In this document: piece by piece, positions 35,402 through 44,359 of the stretch | Position numbering within the stretch: the stretch's first letter is position 1 | Layout of the letters: each line of letters opens with the position of its first letter | Source of the DNA: Arthrobacter nitrophenolicus | GTDB lineage: Bacteria > Actinomycetota > Actinomycetes > Actinomycetales > Micrococcaceae | Length of the DNA: 63,637 nucleotides | Direction: 5' to 3' | Assembly (NCBI RefSeq): GCF_000332815.1 | Contig: NZ_AOFD01000022.1 | Span: 1 to 63,637 of the forward strand | Position numbers and translations under genes: made by a program | Notes under the pieces: generated by a model | The model's input: only the letters and a program-made list of their open reading frames with translations | What the model was told of the DNA's origin: nothing | Databases searched by the model: none

Positions 35402-37017
35402 TCAGTGGTCGACGGCTTTCTCGGCGCCTACTCCCGTGAGGGACCGGACTTCCATCTCCGCCTGCTTGGCGGTGTCCTCGCGCTTCTTGTCCAGCACCGT
35501 GCCGAGCCAGCCCAGGAAGAAGGCCAGCGGGATGGAGACGATGCCGGGGTTGCTCAGCGGGAAGAAGGCAAAGTTCACGTCCTTGATCATGGACGTTGCG
35601 CCGCCGGAGACCACCGGGGAGAAGATGATCAGCACGATGGCCGCGCCGAGGCCGCCGTACATGCTCCAGATGGCACCCTGCGTGGTGAACTTCCGCCAGA
35701 ACAGCGAGTAGATGATGGTGGGCAGGTTGGCGGATGCCGCGACGGCGAACGCGAGGGCCACCAGGAAGGCCACGTTCTGCCCGTTGGCGAGGATGCCGCC
35801 CAGGATGGCCAGGACGCCGATGACCACCACGGTCCGGCGGGCAACCTTCACCTCCGTGTCGGCGTCGGCCTTGCCCTTGGCAATGACGCTGGCGTAGATG
35901 TCATGGGCGAAGGATGCAGCGGCGGTGATGGTCAGGCCCGCCACCACGGCCAGGATGGTTGCGAAGGCCACAGCCGAGATGAAGCCCAGCAGCAGCGGCC
36001 CGCCCAGGAAGAACGCCAGCAGCGGTGCTGCCGAATTGACGCCGCCCGGGGCGCTCTTGATGGTCTCGGCACCAACCAGTGCTGCTGCACCGTAGCCGAG
36101 CACCAGGGTGAAGAGGTAGAAGAGGCCGATCAGCCAGATGGACCACACCACGGACTTGCGGGCTTCCTTGGCGGTCGGGACCGTGTAGAAGCGCATCAGG
36201 ACGTGGGGCAGGGCGGCCGTGCCCAGGACCAGGGCCAGGCCCAGGGACATGAAGTCCAGCTTGGACGTTTCGGTCTTGCCGTACTGCAGGCCGGGGTTCA
36301 GGACTGCCGGGTTGTTGGCGGTTTCCACCGCGGCGCCGAGCAGGCTGGAAAGGTTGAAGCCGTAGATGGCCAGGACCCAGAGCGTCATGACGGCCGCGCC
36401 GGCGATCAGCAGGATTGCTTTGATGATCTGGACCCAGGTGGTGCCTTTCATGCCGCCGATCAGCACATACATGATCATGAGGCGCCGACGACGATGATCA
36501 CCAGGGCCTGTCCGCCCCAGTCGCTGATGCCCAGCAGCAGGGAAATGAGGCTGCCGGCGCCGGCCATTTGGGCGAGGAGGTAGAAGAAGCAGACGGCGAG
36601 GGTGGAGATGGCGGCCGCGATCCGGACGGGCCGCTGCTTGAGCCGGAAGGACAGCACGTCCGCCATGGTGAACTTGCCCGTGTTGCGGAGCAGTTCAGCC
36701 ACCAGGAGCAGTGCCACCAGCCAGGCCACCAGGAAGCCGATGGAGTACATGAAGCCGTCGTATCCGTTGATGGCGATGGCGCCCGTGATTCCCAGGAACG
36801 ACGCCGCGGAGAGGTAGTCGCCGGCGATGGCCGTGCCGTTCTGGGAGCCGGTGAAGGAACGTCCGGCCGCGTAGTAGTCGGCAGCGGTTTTGTTGTTGCG
36901 GCTGGCACGGAACACGATCACCATGGTGACGGCGACGAAGAGTCCGAAGATGCCCATGTTGAGCAGCGTGGTGTCCTTGAGGGCGGCGACGTCCACCGCC
37001 GCGGCAATGGTGATCAT
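35402..37017 (-). CDS. Sodium:solute symporter, acetate/pyruvate permease type (frameshifted in this sequence)
   Basis: An SSS-family cation symporter resembling ActP / MctC, about 538 residues and 13 or so transmembrane helices. The N-terminal part shows KTAADYYAAGRSFTGSQNGTAI and AGDYLSAASFLGITGAIAI. The later part shows LGTAALPHVLMRFYTVPTAKEARKS and a discontinuous helix around GLTITAAASFAHDIYASV. The reading frame breaks at about 36481: the upstream piece stops after VIIVVGA, and restoring one C continues LMIMYVLIGGMKGTTW. Both halves fit one protein exactly. Its ATG overlaps the DUF485 stop by four bases. Substrates of close relatives are short monocarboxylates. Confidence 0.88.
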
Positions 37018-37394
37018 TTGCTGGCTCCTCCCACCCGGTTGCCGTGCTTGTCGAATTCGTGCCCTTCAATCTCGTCCCGGATCTCCGAGGCAATGGGGTC
37101 CAGGCGCTTGTTGGAGTAGCTGACGTACCACCCGGTGATGGCGAAGGTGGAGACGAACTGCAGCAGGCCCAGGATCAGGCCGATGTTGATGTTGCCCCAG
37201 ACCTTCGTGGACATGAATCCCACGGCGTAGTCGGCGAGCAGGACGTAGGCGAAGTACCACAGCAGGAAGGCCACTGCCATGGGGAAGACAAAGCTGCGGT
37301 GACGCCTGCGCAGTTCCTGGAACTGGCCGGTCGACTGGACCTGTTCAAAGTCCACGGACGCCGCTGCGTCCGGAGTATGGGCATCGTTACCCAT
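37014..37394 (-). CDS. DUF485 (YjcH-like) small membrane protein
   Basis: A 126-residue protein encoded just before the symporter, as yjcH precedes actP in E. coli. It has two transmembrane helices, SFVFPMAVAFLLWYFAYVLLA and INIGLILGLLQFVSTFAITG, separated by DYAVGFMSTKVWGN, and the conserved WYVSYSNKRLDPIASEIRDEI after them. ATG 37394 has a perfect GGAGG ribosome binding site, whereas the open frame extends needlessly to 37706. It overlaps the symporter start by four bases (ATGA). It is thought to be an accessory subunit of the carboxylate permease, but no activity has been defined. Confidence 0.9.
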   Translation of the reverse strand: MGNDAHTPDAAASVDFEQVQSTGQFQELRRRHRSFVFPMAVAFLLWYFAYVLLADYAVGFMSTKVWGNINIGLILGLLQFVSTFAITGWYVSYSNKRLDPIASEIRDEIEGHEFDKHGNRVGGASK

Positions 37395-37459
37395 GATTCC
37401 TCCTCGTTGAGACTTGCCGGGACACACCGGCCGGCGGCCCTGGTCAGGGACACCATTGG

Positions 37460-37475
37460 TGTGACTCCAATCACT
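37460..37475. promoter_or_regulatory. CRP/GlxR-type site between the symporter operon and the LytS-type kinase gene
   Basis: TGTGA-CTCCAA-TCACT (37460-37475) matches the CRP-family consensus at 9 of 10 defined positions. It lies 66 bases before the DUF485 start on one side and 101 before the kinase start on the other. Carbon-source control of carboxylate uptake by the cAMP-responsive regulator is a reasonable inference. Confidence 0.55.
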
Positions 37476-37575
37476 GTGCGGCGTGCCCGCGGCAGGTTTC
37501 CAGTGGAACCGCCGCCGTGGTCGCTCAGCGGTCGGGATGCTGCGGCAAGCGGCACCCGCCGCTACGCTGGGCTCC

Positions 37576-38756
37576 ATGCCGGACTCCCCCCTCCTGACCG
37601 CCGCAGCCGTGGCCGTCATCGCCATGGCCATTGCCGTCGTCGTCGGCGTGGGACTCAAAGTGCTCCGGTCCTTCCGTGACCTGGGCACGGACGCCGAACG
37701 GGCCACCTACCATACGCTGCACGCGGCGTCCCAGGCGGGCCAGCACCTGCGGCGCGGCCTGAATCCGGCCGGCGCGGCGAAAGCCAGCCGGCAGCTGCGC
37801 ACCCTGCTGGGCTCGGAAGCACTGGCCATCACGGACACGTCCGGAGTCCTGGCCTGGGACGGCGCCGGCGATGACCTGAAGCCCCGGCTGATGGACCTTG
37901 CGGCCCCCGTCCTGGCGGGCGGCCGGACCGCCGTGCTTCCGGCCGGTGCGGAAGGTACCGGCGGCAGCCTTGCGGCCGTGATCGCGCCCGTACGGGCAGA
38001 CTCCCGCGTGGTGGGCGCCGTCGCGGCGTTCGCGCCGTCGGCCGGCGCCGGACTGGTGCGGGCCACCGGCGAGGTGGCGGACTGGGTGGCTGTCCAGGTG
38101 GAGCTGGCGGAGCTGGACGCGTCCCGGACGCTGCTGATGGAAGCCGAGGTGCGCGCCCTGCGGGCCCAGATCAGCCCGCACTTCATCTACAACTCCCTCA
38201 ACGCCATCGCCTCCTTCATCAACACAGACCCCCAGCGCGCGCGGAACTGGTGGTCGAGTTCGCGGACTTCACGCGCTATTCGTTCCGCCGGCACGGGGAC
38301 TTCACCACGCTCGCCGAGGAACTGCGCTGCATCGACCGCTACCTGCTGCTGGAGCGGGCCCGGTTCGGCGAGCGGGTGCAGGTCAGCCTGCGGGTGGCGC
38401 CCGAGGTGCTGAGCACGGTGATCCCCTTCCTGAGCCTGCAGCCCCTGGTGGAGAATGCCGTGCGGCACGGCCTGGAAGCCAAGGAGGGGCCGGGGCACAT
38501 CAGCATCACCGCGGAAGACGCCGGAGCGTTCGCCGAGGTGACCATCGAGGACGACGGCGTGGGCATGGACCCCGCGCAGCTCCAGTCAATGCTCGCCGGG
38601 CACACCGACGGCGAACACGTGGGGCTGCGGAACGTCGACGCCCGGCTGCGCCAGGTCTACGGCAACGACCACGGCCTGGTCATCGAAACAGCCCCCGGCG
38701 AAGGCACCCTGATCACCATGCGGGTGCCCAAGTCCCAGCCCGGCCATGATGCCTGA
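37576..38756 (+). CDS. LytS-type sensor histidine kinase (frameshifted in this sequence)
   Basis: A 393-residue kinase: one N-terminal transmembrane helix (TAAAVAVIAMAIAVVVGVGL), a GAF-like sensor region (about 85-195, with ALAITDTSGVLAWDG and AVIAPVRADSRVVGAVAAF), and a His_kinase domain with the phospho-His in LRAQISPHFIYNSLNAIASF. After DPQRAR the frame breaks near 38244. Adding one G continues ELVVEFADFTRYSFRRHGDF and then the ATPase domain with PLVENAVRHGLEAKEG, EDDGVGMDP and HVGLRNVDARL. The gene continues into the response regulator after 35 bases. This class (LytS/BtsS/YpdA) senses small carboxylates such as pyruvate; here it lies between two symporter loci. Confidence 0.87.
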
Positions 38757-38791
38757 TCCGGCGCCCGCCGCCGGAAAGCTACCCTAGGAAG

Positions 38792-39508
38792 ATGATTAAC
38801 GTCCTCGTCGTTGATGATGAGCTGCCCGCCTTGGAAGAACTCGCGTTCCTGCTGGGCAGGGACGGCCGGATCGGCAAAATCCTCCGCGCGACATCCGGGA
38901 CCGAAGCCCTCCGGGCCCTGTCCACCGGGTCAGTGGACGCCGTCTTCCTGGACATCCACATGCCGGCGGTCTCCGGGCTGGACATCGCCCGCGCCATTTC
39001 CAGGAGCAGCAACCCGCCGGCGGTGGTGTTTGTCACCGCTGACGAGGAACATGCCCTCGCGGCCTTCGAACTCGCCGCAGTCGACTATCTCCTCAAGCCC
39101 ATCCGGGCGGAGCGCCTGGCCCGTTCGGTGGGCCGGATCGCAGAGCTGCGCGACGGCGGCGGCTCGCCGGAGATGATCACCGTGGACCAGGGCGGATCCA
39201 CCAAAATGATCAGGCGCGACGACGTCACGTACGTGCAGGCGCAGGGAGACTACGCCCGGCTCCACACAGCCGACGCCAGCTACCTCATCCGGGTTCCGCT
39301 GGCCGATCTTGAGCAGCAGTGGGCGGAAGCCGGTTTCATCCGCACGCACCGTTCCTACCTGGTATCGCTCAAGCACGTCGCCTCCATGAAGCTCGCGGCC
39401 GACGGTCCCTGCGTCATGGTGGCAGGTGCCAGCCTTCCCATCAGCAGGCGCCACCTGCCCCTGGTGCGGGAAAAGCTGGAGGCCACCCGGATCAGGCCCA
39501 GCGCATGA
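38792..39508 (+). CDS. LytTR-type response regulator
   Basis: A 238-residue response regulator. The receiver domain (about 1-120) has the acidic pocket in VLVVDDELPA, the phosphorylated Asp in AVFLDIHMP (about 53), VFVTADEEHA and the LLKP Lys motif. The C-terminal LytTR DNA-binding domain (about 140-235) has SPEMITVDQGGSTKMIRRDDV, YVQAQGDYARLHTADASYLIRVPL and FIRTHRSYLVSLKHVASMKL. It pairs with the upstream LytS kinase, and its stop overlaps the next small gene by four bases (ATGA). The likely target is one or both neighbouring transporter operons. No LytTR direct-repeat site could be fixed by eye. Confidence 0.92.
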   Translation: MINVLVVDDELPALEELAFLLGRDGRIGKILRATSGTEALRALSTGSVDAVFLDIHMPAVSGLDIARAISRSSNPPAVVFVTADEEHALAAFELAAVDYLLKPIRAERLARSVGRIAELRDGGGSPEMITVDQGGSTKMIRRDDVTYVQAQGDYARLHTADASYLIRVPLADLEQQWAEAGFIRTHRSYLVSLKHVASMKLAADGPCVMVAGASLPISRRHLPLVREKLEATRIRPSA

Positions 39509-39855
39509 CCAGGGTCCGCGTGACAGCTCCCGCCACCGCCGCCCGGGCCACCCAGGAGAGCCGCGAAGCCGCCCTGGAATCGGACGTTGGCCAGGTCTTC
39601 GTCCGGTCCCTGATCAGGTCGCAGCTGCGGCTGGCGCTGGTGGTGGCCTTCGGCTTCCTGCTGATCCTTGCCGCATTTCCGCTGCTCCTGGCAACAGTTC
39701 CGGGCCTGGCCGAAGCCCGCATCGCGGGCATCCCGTTCGCCTGGCTCCTGCTGGGGGCCGGCATCTACCCGGTGATCGGGCTCAGTGCGTGGCTGTACAT
39801 CCGGACGGCCGCCCGCAACGAGGCCCGCTACCGGGACCTGGCCGGTGACCAGTGA
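39505..39855 (+). CDS. Small two-helix membrane protein, probable symporter partner
   Basis: A 116-residue protein with an amphipathic N-terminus, then two transmembrane helices (QLRLALVVAFGFLLILAAFP and PFAWLLLGAGIYPVIGLSAWL) followed by YIRTAARNEARYRDLAGD. The arrangement (short cytoplasmic head, two helices, Arg/Asp-rich tail, immediately before an SSS symporter) is the same as the DUF485 protein at 37014-37394, so it is probably a diverged member of that role. Its start ATG overlaps the response regulator stop (ATGA), so it is translated with the two-component system. Function inferred only from layout. Confidence 0.7.
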   Translation: MTRVRVTAPATAARATQESREAALESDVGQVFVRSLIRSQLRLALVVAFGFLLILAAFPLLLATVPGLAEARIAGIPFAWLLLGAGIYPVIGLSAWLYIRTAARNEARYRDLAGDQ

Positions 39856-39897
39856 GCGCGGTCATCGTGCCGGCGGGCGGGGACAGGTGACGCGGCA

Positions 39898-41364
39898 GTG
39901 AACCCCGGCGTGGCAATCACCGCACTGGCCGTGGTTTCCGTGGCCACAGCTGTGATCGGCTTCTACGGCCTGCGGATTTCCCGCACCACGGGGGACTTCT
40001 ATGTGGCGTCGCGGACGGTGCGCCCTTGGTGGAACGCCTCGGCCATCGGCGGCGAATACCTGTCCGCAGCGAGTTTCCTTGGTGTGGCCGGCCTCATCCT
40101 GCTGTCCGGCACCGACGCGTTGTGGTTTCCGGTGGGATACACGGCGGGGTACCTGATGCTGCTGCTGTTCGTCGCGGCGCCGCTGCGGCGCTCCGGCGCG
40201 TATACGATCCCCGATTTCACCGAGGCCAGGCTGGACTCCCGGGCCGTCCGGAAGGTCACCAGCCTGGTGGTGGTGCTTGTGGGCTGGCTGTACATCGTCC
40301 CGCAGCTGCAGGGCGCCGCCCTGACCATCCGGATCACCACCGGCCTGCCGTCGTGGGTTGGCTCCGTGGCCGTGGTGGTGGTCGTCTGCCTCACCGTGGT
40401 GGCGGGCGGAATGCGGTCCATCACCTTCGTCCAGGCTTTCCAGTACTGGCTGAAGCTGACAGCCCTGGCGGTGCCCGTGCTGTTCATCGTGTTCATGCTG
40501 GCCGGCAGCGGCACCCCCGAACTGTCGCCGCCGGCTGTGAATCCCACCGGTGCGCCTCCCGCCGGGCTCTACCAGGGTGTGTCCCTGATGGTGGCGCTGC
40601 TGTTCGGCACGCTGGGGCTGCCGCACGTGCTGGTCCGGTTCTACACCAACCCGGACGGGCAGTCCGCACGGCGGACCACCCTGATCGTCCTGGGGCTGCT
40701 GTCCGTCTTCTACCTGTTTCCCACCGCCTGCGGCCTGGTGGCGCGGATGTTCGCCCCGGACCTGGCACGTTCCGGCCAGGCCGACGCAGTGGTGCTCCTG
40801 CTCCCGGGGAAACTGGTGGGCGGGACGGCCGGCGAGCTGCTCTCGGCGCTGGTGGTGGCAGGCGCGTTCGCCGCGTTCCTGTCCACCACATCGGGCCTGG
40901 TGGTCTCCCTCGCCGGCGTCATCAGCCAGGACGTCCTGGGCGCCGGCGTCAACGGATTCCGGCTCGCGGCGGTGGTGTCCGCCGTCGTGCCGCTGGGATT
41001 TGCCTTTCTGACCGATTCCTTCACCCTCGCCGGCAGCGTCGGCCTGGTCTTCGCCTTTACCGCCTCCACCGTGTGTCCCGTCCTGCTCCTGGGGATCTGG
41101 TGGCGGGGCCTGACCGACGCCGGTGCCATCGCCGGGATGGTGACCGGCGGGCTCCTGTGCGGCGGGGCCATGATCACCAGCGCGGTGGCAGGGGCCGGGA
41201 ATACCCCGGGATGGCTGGCGCAGCCGGCGGCGTGGAGCGTTCCCGCAGCCTTCGCCGTGATGGTGGTGGTTTCACTCGCCACGGCCGGGCGGGTGCCGCA
41301 GACCATGGCACGGGTCATGACCCGCCTCCACACCCCGGAGCGGCCGCTGGCCACGGAACGCTGA
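39898..41364 (+). CDS. Sodium:solute symporter family protein
   Basis: A 488-residue SSS-family symporter starting at GTG 39898, about 13 transmembrane helices. Landmarks are TTGDFYVASRTVRPWWNASAI, GGEYLSAASFLGVAGLILLSG, GLYQGVSLMVALLFGTLGLPHVLVRFYT and AGAFAAFLSTTSGLVVSLAGV. It is a second, diverged paralogue of the ActP-like protein at 35402-37017 (shared LGxPHVLxRFYT motif) and lies 42 bases downstream of the small membrane protein. Together with the LytS/LytR pair it makes a four-gene plus-strand operon. Monocarboxylates are the likely cargo. Confidence 0.88.
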   Translation: MNPGVAITALAVVSVATAVIGFYGLRISRTTGDFYVASRTVRPWWNASAIGGEYLSAASFLGVAGLILLSGTDALWFPVGYTAGYLMLLLFVAAPLRRSGAYTIPDFTEARLDSRAVRKVTSLVVVLVGWLYIVPQLQGAALTIRITTGLPSWVGSVAVVVVVCLTVVAGGMRSITFVQAFQYWLKLTALAVPVLFIVFMLAGSGTPELSPPAVNPTGAPPAGLYQGVSLMVALLFGTLGLPHVLVRFYTNPDGQSARRTTLIVLGLLSVFYLFPTACGLVARMFAPDLARSGQADAVVLLLPGKLVGGTAGELLSALVVAGAFAAFLSTTSGLVVSLAGVISQDVLGAGVNGFRLAAVVSAVVPLGFAFLTDSFTLAGSVGLVFAFTASTVCPVLLLGIWWRGLTDAGAIAGMVTGGLLCGGAMITSAVAGAGNTPGWLAQPAAWSVPAAFAVMVVVSLATAGRVPQTMARVMTRLHTPERPLATER

Positions 41365-41382
41365 TGGGTGGACAATGACGCC

Positions 41383-42072
41383 ATGTCCACCGACGGCGGA
41401 AGTCCGTTAGGCCGGCAGGAGCCGGTGCCTCCGGCTGTGCGGGCGCAACTGCTCGCCACTGAGCACTGGGGGCTGCTGGCATCCCGCAGCACCACCCAGA
41501 GCGAGGTGCTGACCCGGATCAGCATGTTCCTCACCTTTACCTCGGCCAGCATCGTCAGTGTGGCCCTCGTGGGCCAGGCCACCAGGTTTTCGGAGGCGTT
41601 CGTCCTGCTGGCCGTGGTTGTCCTCTTCATTGACGTGGCGATGGGCCTGCTCACCCAGGTGCGGGTGATGAACGTCGGCAACGAAGACCTCATGTACGTG
41701 ACCGCGATGAACAGGCTGCGGGCTGCCTACGTTGACCTCGACCCCGGCGTGGCGCCGTACCTCCTGGCGGCACACCACGACGACGAGGCAGGCTCGGCGC
41801 GCACGTACTTCTTCTTCGGAAACCGCAGTGCGCTCAGCCACGTGGCCGGGAGCAGCATGATCTTCATGACCACCGCCAACGCGGCCCTGATCGCCATCCT
41901 GTCCGGCCTGCTGCTTACGTTGTTCGGGGCGGGGATGACCGCGGCGATCATCGTGGGAGCAGTGTGTGGCGTCGCGTTCGTGGCTGCCTGGTCCGTCTAC
42001 GGCTACCGCAGCTACGCCGGAATCTGGCGCAGGTTCGCGCCGCTGTCCCCCACCCCGCCGGGCGAAAGCTGA
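41383..42072 (+). CDS. Membrane protein of unknown function
   Basis: About 229 residues from ATG 41383 (GTG 41368 is also possible). After a soluble N-terminus (AQLLATEHWGLLASRSTTQSEV) there are two membrane pairs: ISMFLTFTSASIVSVALVG with FVLLAVVVLFIDVAMGLLTQV, and later MIFMTTANAALIAILSGLLL with AAIIVGAVCGVAFVAAWSVY. Between them is a 75-residue cytoplasmic segment containing NEDLMYVTAMNRLRAAYVDL. The layout fits a family of uncharacterised actinobacterial proteins with paired helices; no motif points to a function. It follows the symporter by 18 bases. Confidence 0.68.
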   Translation: MSTDGGSPLGRQEPVPPAVRAQLLATEHWGLLASRSTTQSEVLTRISMFLTFTSASIVSVALVGQATRFSEAFVLLAVVVLFIDVAMGLLTQVRVMNVGNEDLMYVTAMNRLRAAYVDLDPGVAPYLLAAHHDDEAGSARTYFFFGNRSALSHVAGSSMIFMTTANAALIAILSGLLLTLFGAGMTAAIIVGAVCGVAFVAAWSVYGYRSYAGIWRRFAPLSPTPPGES

Positions 42073-42091
42073 GCCCTGGTGGCCCGGCCGG

Positions 42092-42676
42092 TCAGTCGAT
42101 GGCGGCCATCAGTTCCACAACGCGGTCCAGGAACGCATCCACCTGGGCTTCCTCGTAGCCTTCGCGGCCGACGGCGGGCCGGAATACCGCGCGGCGGACA
42201 CTGTCCACGCTCAGCGGCTTGTCCTGCTCCAGGTACGCCACGAGTTCCCGGCAAAGGCGGTCCACGTCTGCAGTGTTGTAGCTGCGCGCCTTCTTTTTGG
42301 CGGGGCGCCGGAAACGCTCGCCGTCGGGCCGGTGCAGCCGCCCGCGGAGGATTCCGGAGAGGTTCCCGATCTCCCGCAGCCAGGCTTCCTCGCCCTGGGC
42401 TGCAATCAGTTCGTCCCGTTCCCGCCGGGCGAAGGCGTCCTCGAGCCGGTCCAGGGCAGCATCCACCACGGCGGCCGAGTAGCCGCCCTTGACCGGGTCA
42501 AAGGAGACGGCGCGGACGTCGGCGCTGTTGACCGGATGGGTTGCGGCTTCGGGGGTTTCCAGGGATACCCGCGCGCGCTGCAGGAACTGGTCCACCTGCC
42601 GGGCGTTGTATCCGTACTCGCCGCGCTGCACGCGCTCAAAGGACCCGGGGATCTGCCGATGAATGTCCAATGCCAC
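42092..42676 (-). CDS. DivIVA domain repeat protein
   Basis: A 194-residue protein built of repeated DivIVA-type motifs. RGEYGYNARQVDQFLQRA (about 18-35), KGGYSAAVVDAALDRLEDAF (about 64-83), RSYNTADVDRLCRELVAYL (about 130-148) and REGYEEAQVDAFLDRVVEL (about 172-190) all follow the pattern G-Y-x4-VD-x-FLDR. DivIVA proteins localise to curved membrane and organise polar growth and division in actinobacteria; the C-terminal coiled coil of true DivIVA is not present. It is on the minus strand ahead of cdsA; any function in envelope growth is inference. Confidence 0.8.
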   Translation of the reverse strand: MALDIHRQIPGSFERVQRGEYGYNARQVDQFLQRARVSLETPEAATHPVNSADVRAVSFDPVKGGYSAAVVDAALDRLEDAFARRERDELIAAQGEEAWLREIGNLSGILRGRLHRPDGERFRRPAKKKARSYNTADVDRLCRELVAYLEQDKPLSVDSVRRAVFRPAVGREGYEEAQVDAFLDRVVELMAAID

Positions 42677-42751
42677 TGTGATTCCTTCAATGCTCTTCGG
42701 CCGGAGCGCCGCTGCACCAGTTTAGGGGTGCCGGCCCGGCCGGGGTGTGTG

Positions 42752-43675
42752 TCAGGCTCCGGCGACCAGTCCGTAGAGGACAAAGACCACCGGCGATGCA
42801 AACACGATGGAGTCGAGCCTGTCCATGACTCCACCATGGCCGGGCAGGATGCTGCTCATGTCCTTGACGCCCAGTTCGCGCTTGACCATGGATTCGGCGA
42901 GGTCGCCGGCGGTGGATGCGGCCACGGTACCGACCGCCAGCACCACCCCCACCCACCAGGGCTTGTCGAGGATGAACAGGCAGGCCAGGATGCCGATGAG
43001 CATGGCGCCGCCCACGGAGCCGGCGAACCCCTCCCAGGACTTCTTCGGGCTGATCTTGGGCGCCATGGGATGCTTTCCCAGGGATGCGCCCACGAGGTAG
43101 CCGAAGGTGTCGTTGGACACGACCAGCAGGAGCATCACCGCAATCTGCCAGGCGCCTTCGGGAATGGTCCCCCCGGGCCAGAGCCCCAGCGGGGAGGCCC
43201 CGCCGGTGGCGTGCAGCGGCAGTGCGGCAAAGCTGATGAAGAACGGGACCCAGCCCAGGGTGAAGACGCCGGCGAAAATACTGTTGGCCGAGCCTGCGGC
43301 GCTTTCGATGGACCGCCACAGGAGCACGGCCACGGAACTGAGCAGCATGCCGAACAACAGGCTTTCGATGCCGCCGAAGTAGGCCACGAACGGCATGGCC
43401 ACCGTGCCGGTCATCACCGGGACGATGGGCATCCTTGTTCCGTTGGCTTCAAGCGCCCGGTAGATTTCCCAGACGCCGAAGACGGCGAAGGCCGTGGTGA
43501 CGGCAACGAAGGCGAGCGGGAGGAACAGCAGTCCGCCCAGCACCGCAAAGAGCATGGCAAGGCCCACCACGACGGCGGCCGGCAGGTTGCGGCCGGCCTT
43601 CGGCGTCGGATTGCTCCTGGGCTGCTTCCCCCGTGTGCGTGCCCGTGGTGCGGGGGCCTGATCTGCCTGGCCCAT
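42752..43675 (-). CDS. cdsA: Phosphatidate cytidylyltransferase (CDP-diglyceride synthase)
   Basis: Membrane enzyme making CDP-diacylglycerol from phosphatidic acid and CTP, the entry to phospholipid synthesis. The 307-residue protein has a basic N-terminal tail, about eight transmembrane helices, and the C-terminal signature SPKKSWEGFAGSVGGAMLIG with AGDLAESMVKRELGVKDMSS and ILPGHGGVMDRLDSIVF, which carries the catalytic Asp residues. ATG shares one base with the frr stop (TGATG), so only this start is sensible; the open frame extends far upstream into frr. The frr-cdsA order is common in bacteria. Confidence 0.95.
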   Translation of the reverse strand: MGQADQAPAPRARTRGKQPRSNPTPKAGRNLPAAVVVGLAMLFAVLGGLLFLPLAFVAVTTAFAVFGVWEIYRALEANGTRMPIVPVMTGTVAMPFVAYFGGIESLLFGMLLSSVAVLLWRSIESAAGSANSIFAGVFTLGWVPFFISFAALPLHATGGASPLGLWPGGTIPEGAWQIAVMLLLVVSNDTFGYLVGASLGKHPMAPKISPKKSWEGFAGSVGGAMLIGILACLFILDKPWWVGVVLAVGTVAASTAGDLAESMVKRELGVKDMSSILPGHGGVMDRLDSIVFASPVVFVLYGLVAGA

Positions 43676-44232
43676 CAGACTTCGAGCAGCTCTGCTTCCT
43701 TGCGCTTCAGCAGCTCGTCGATGCCATCCACGTGGGCCTTGGTGATGCTGTCCAGTTCCTTCTCGGCGCGGGTGCCCTCGTCCTCGCCGGCCTCGCCGTC
43801 CTTGACCAGCCGGTCCAGGGTTTCCTTGGCCTTGCGGCGGATGTTGCGGATGGAGATCTTTGCGTCTTCGCCCTTGGTCTTGACGATCTTGACGTATTCC
43901 TTGCGGCGTTCCTTGGTCAGTTCCGGAATGGTGATCCGGATGACGTTGCCGTCGTTGGACGGGTTGGCGCCGACCTCGGAGTCGCTCAGCGCGCGTTCGA
44001 TATCGCGCATCGCGGTCTTGTCGAACGGGGTGATCAGGATGGTCCGTGCATCCGGGATGGCGAACGAGGCCAGCTGCTGCAGCGGCGTGGGGGAACCGTA
44101 GTAGTCCACCAGGACCTTGTTGTAGAGGCCCGGGTTGGCCCGGCCGGTGCGGACAGCGGCGAAGTCTTCCTTGGCCACTTCTACAGCCTTGTCCATCTTC
44201 TCTTCGGCTTCGAGCAAGGTTTCTTCTATCAC
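43675..44232 (-). CDS. frr: Ribosome recycling factor
   Basis: RRF splits post-termination ribosomes together with EF-G. At 185 residues it has normal length. Conserved parts are EAEEKMDKAVEVAKEDFAAV, RTGRANPGLYNKVLVDYYGS, PTPLQQLASFAIPDARTILI, then RITIPELTKERRKEYVKIVK, and the C-terminal helix with GTRAEKELDSITKAHVDGID. The start ATG 44232 gives the usual N-terminus (MIEETLLEAEE). pyrH lies 127 bases upstream on the same strand across a GC-rich imperfect hairpin near 44305-44336. Confidence 0.97.
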   Translation of the reverse strand: MIEETLLEAEEKMDKAVEVAKEDFAAVRTGRANPGLYNKVLVDYYGSPTPLQQLASFAIPDARTILITPFDKTAMRDIERALSDSEVGANPSNDGNVIRITIPELTKERRKEYVKIVKTKGEDAKISIRNIRRKAKETLDRLVKDGEAGEDEGTRAEKELDSITKAHVDGIDELLKRKEAELLEV

Positions 44233-44359
44233 GGTCTCTCCTGACGGTTTTGGTGCAGTCCGGGGCGCCGGCTCCGTGCACGTGGTTCTCGGTTGCTGTT
44301 TCCGTCCCCCGCCCGGAAAGGCAGGGGGCGGAACTGTCCTGAAAACATCCTAGCCGCAG

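Noticed and set aside
35402..37017. Two separate symporter genes, or programmed frameshifting
   Set aside because: The two halves together make exactly one family-length protein, and no slippery sequence or downstream structure is present. The same one-base loss recurs in unrelated genes.
42752..44281. Single 509-codon open frame spanning cdsA and frr
   Set aside because: The N-terminal part is an out-of-frame reading of frr; cdsA begins at 43675.
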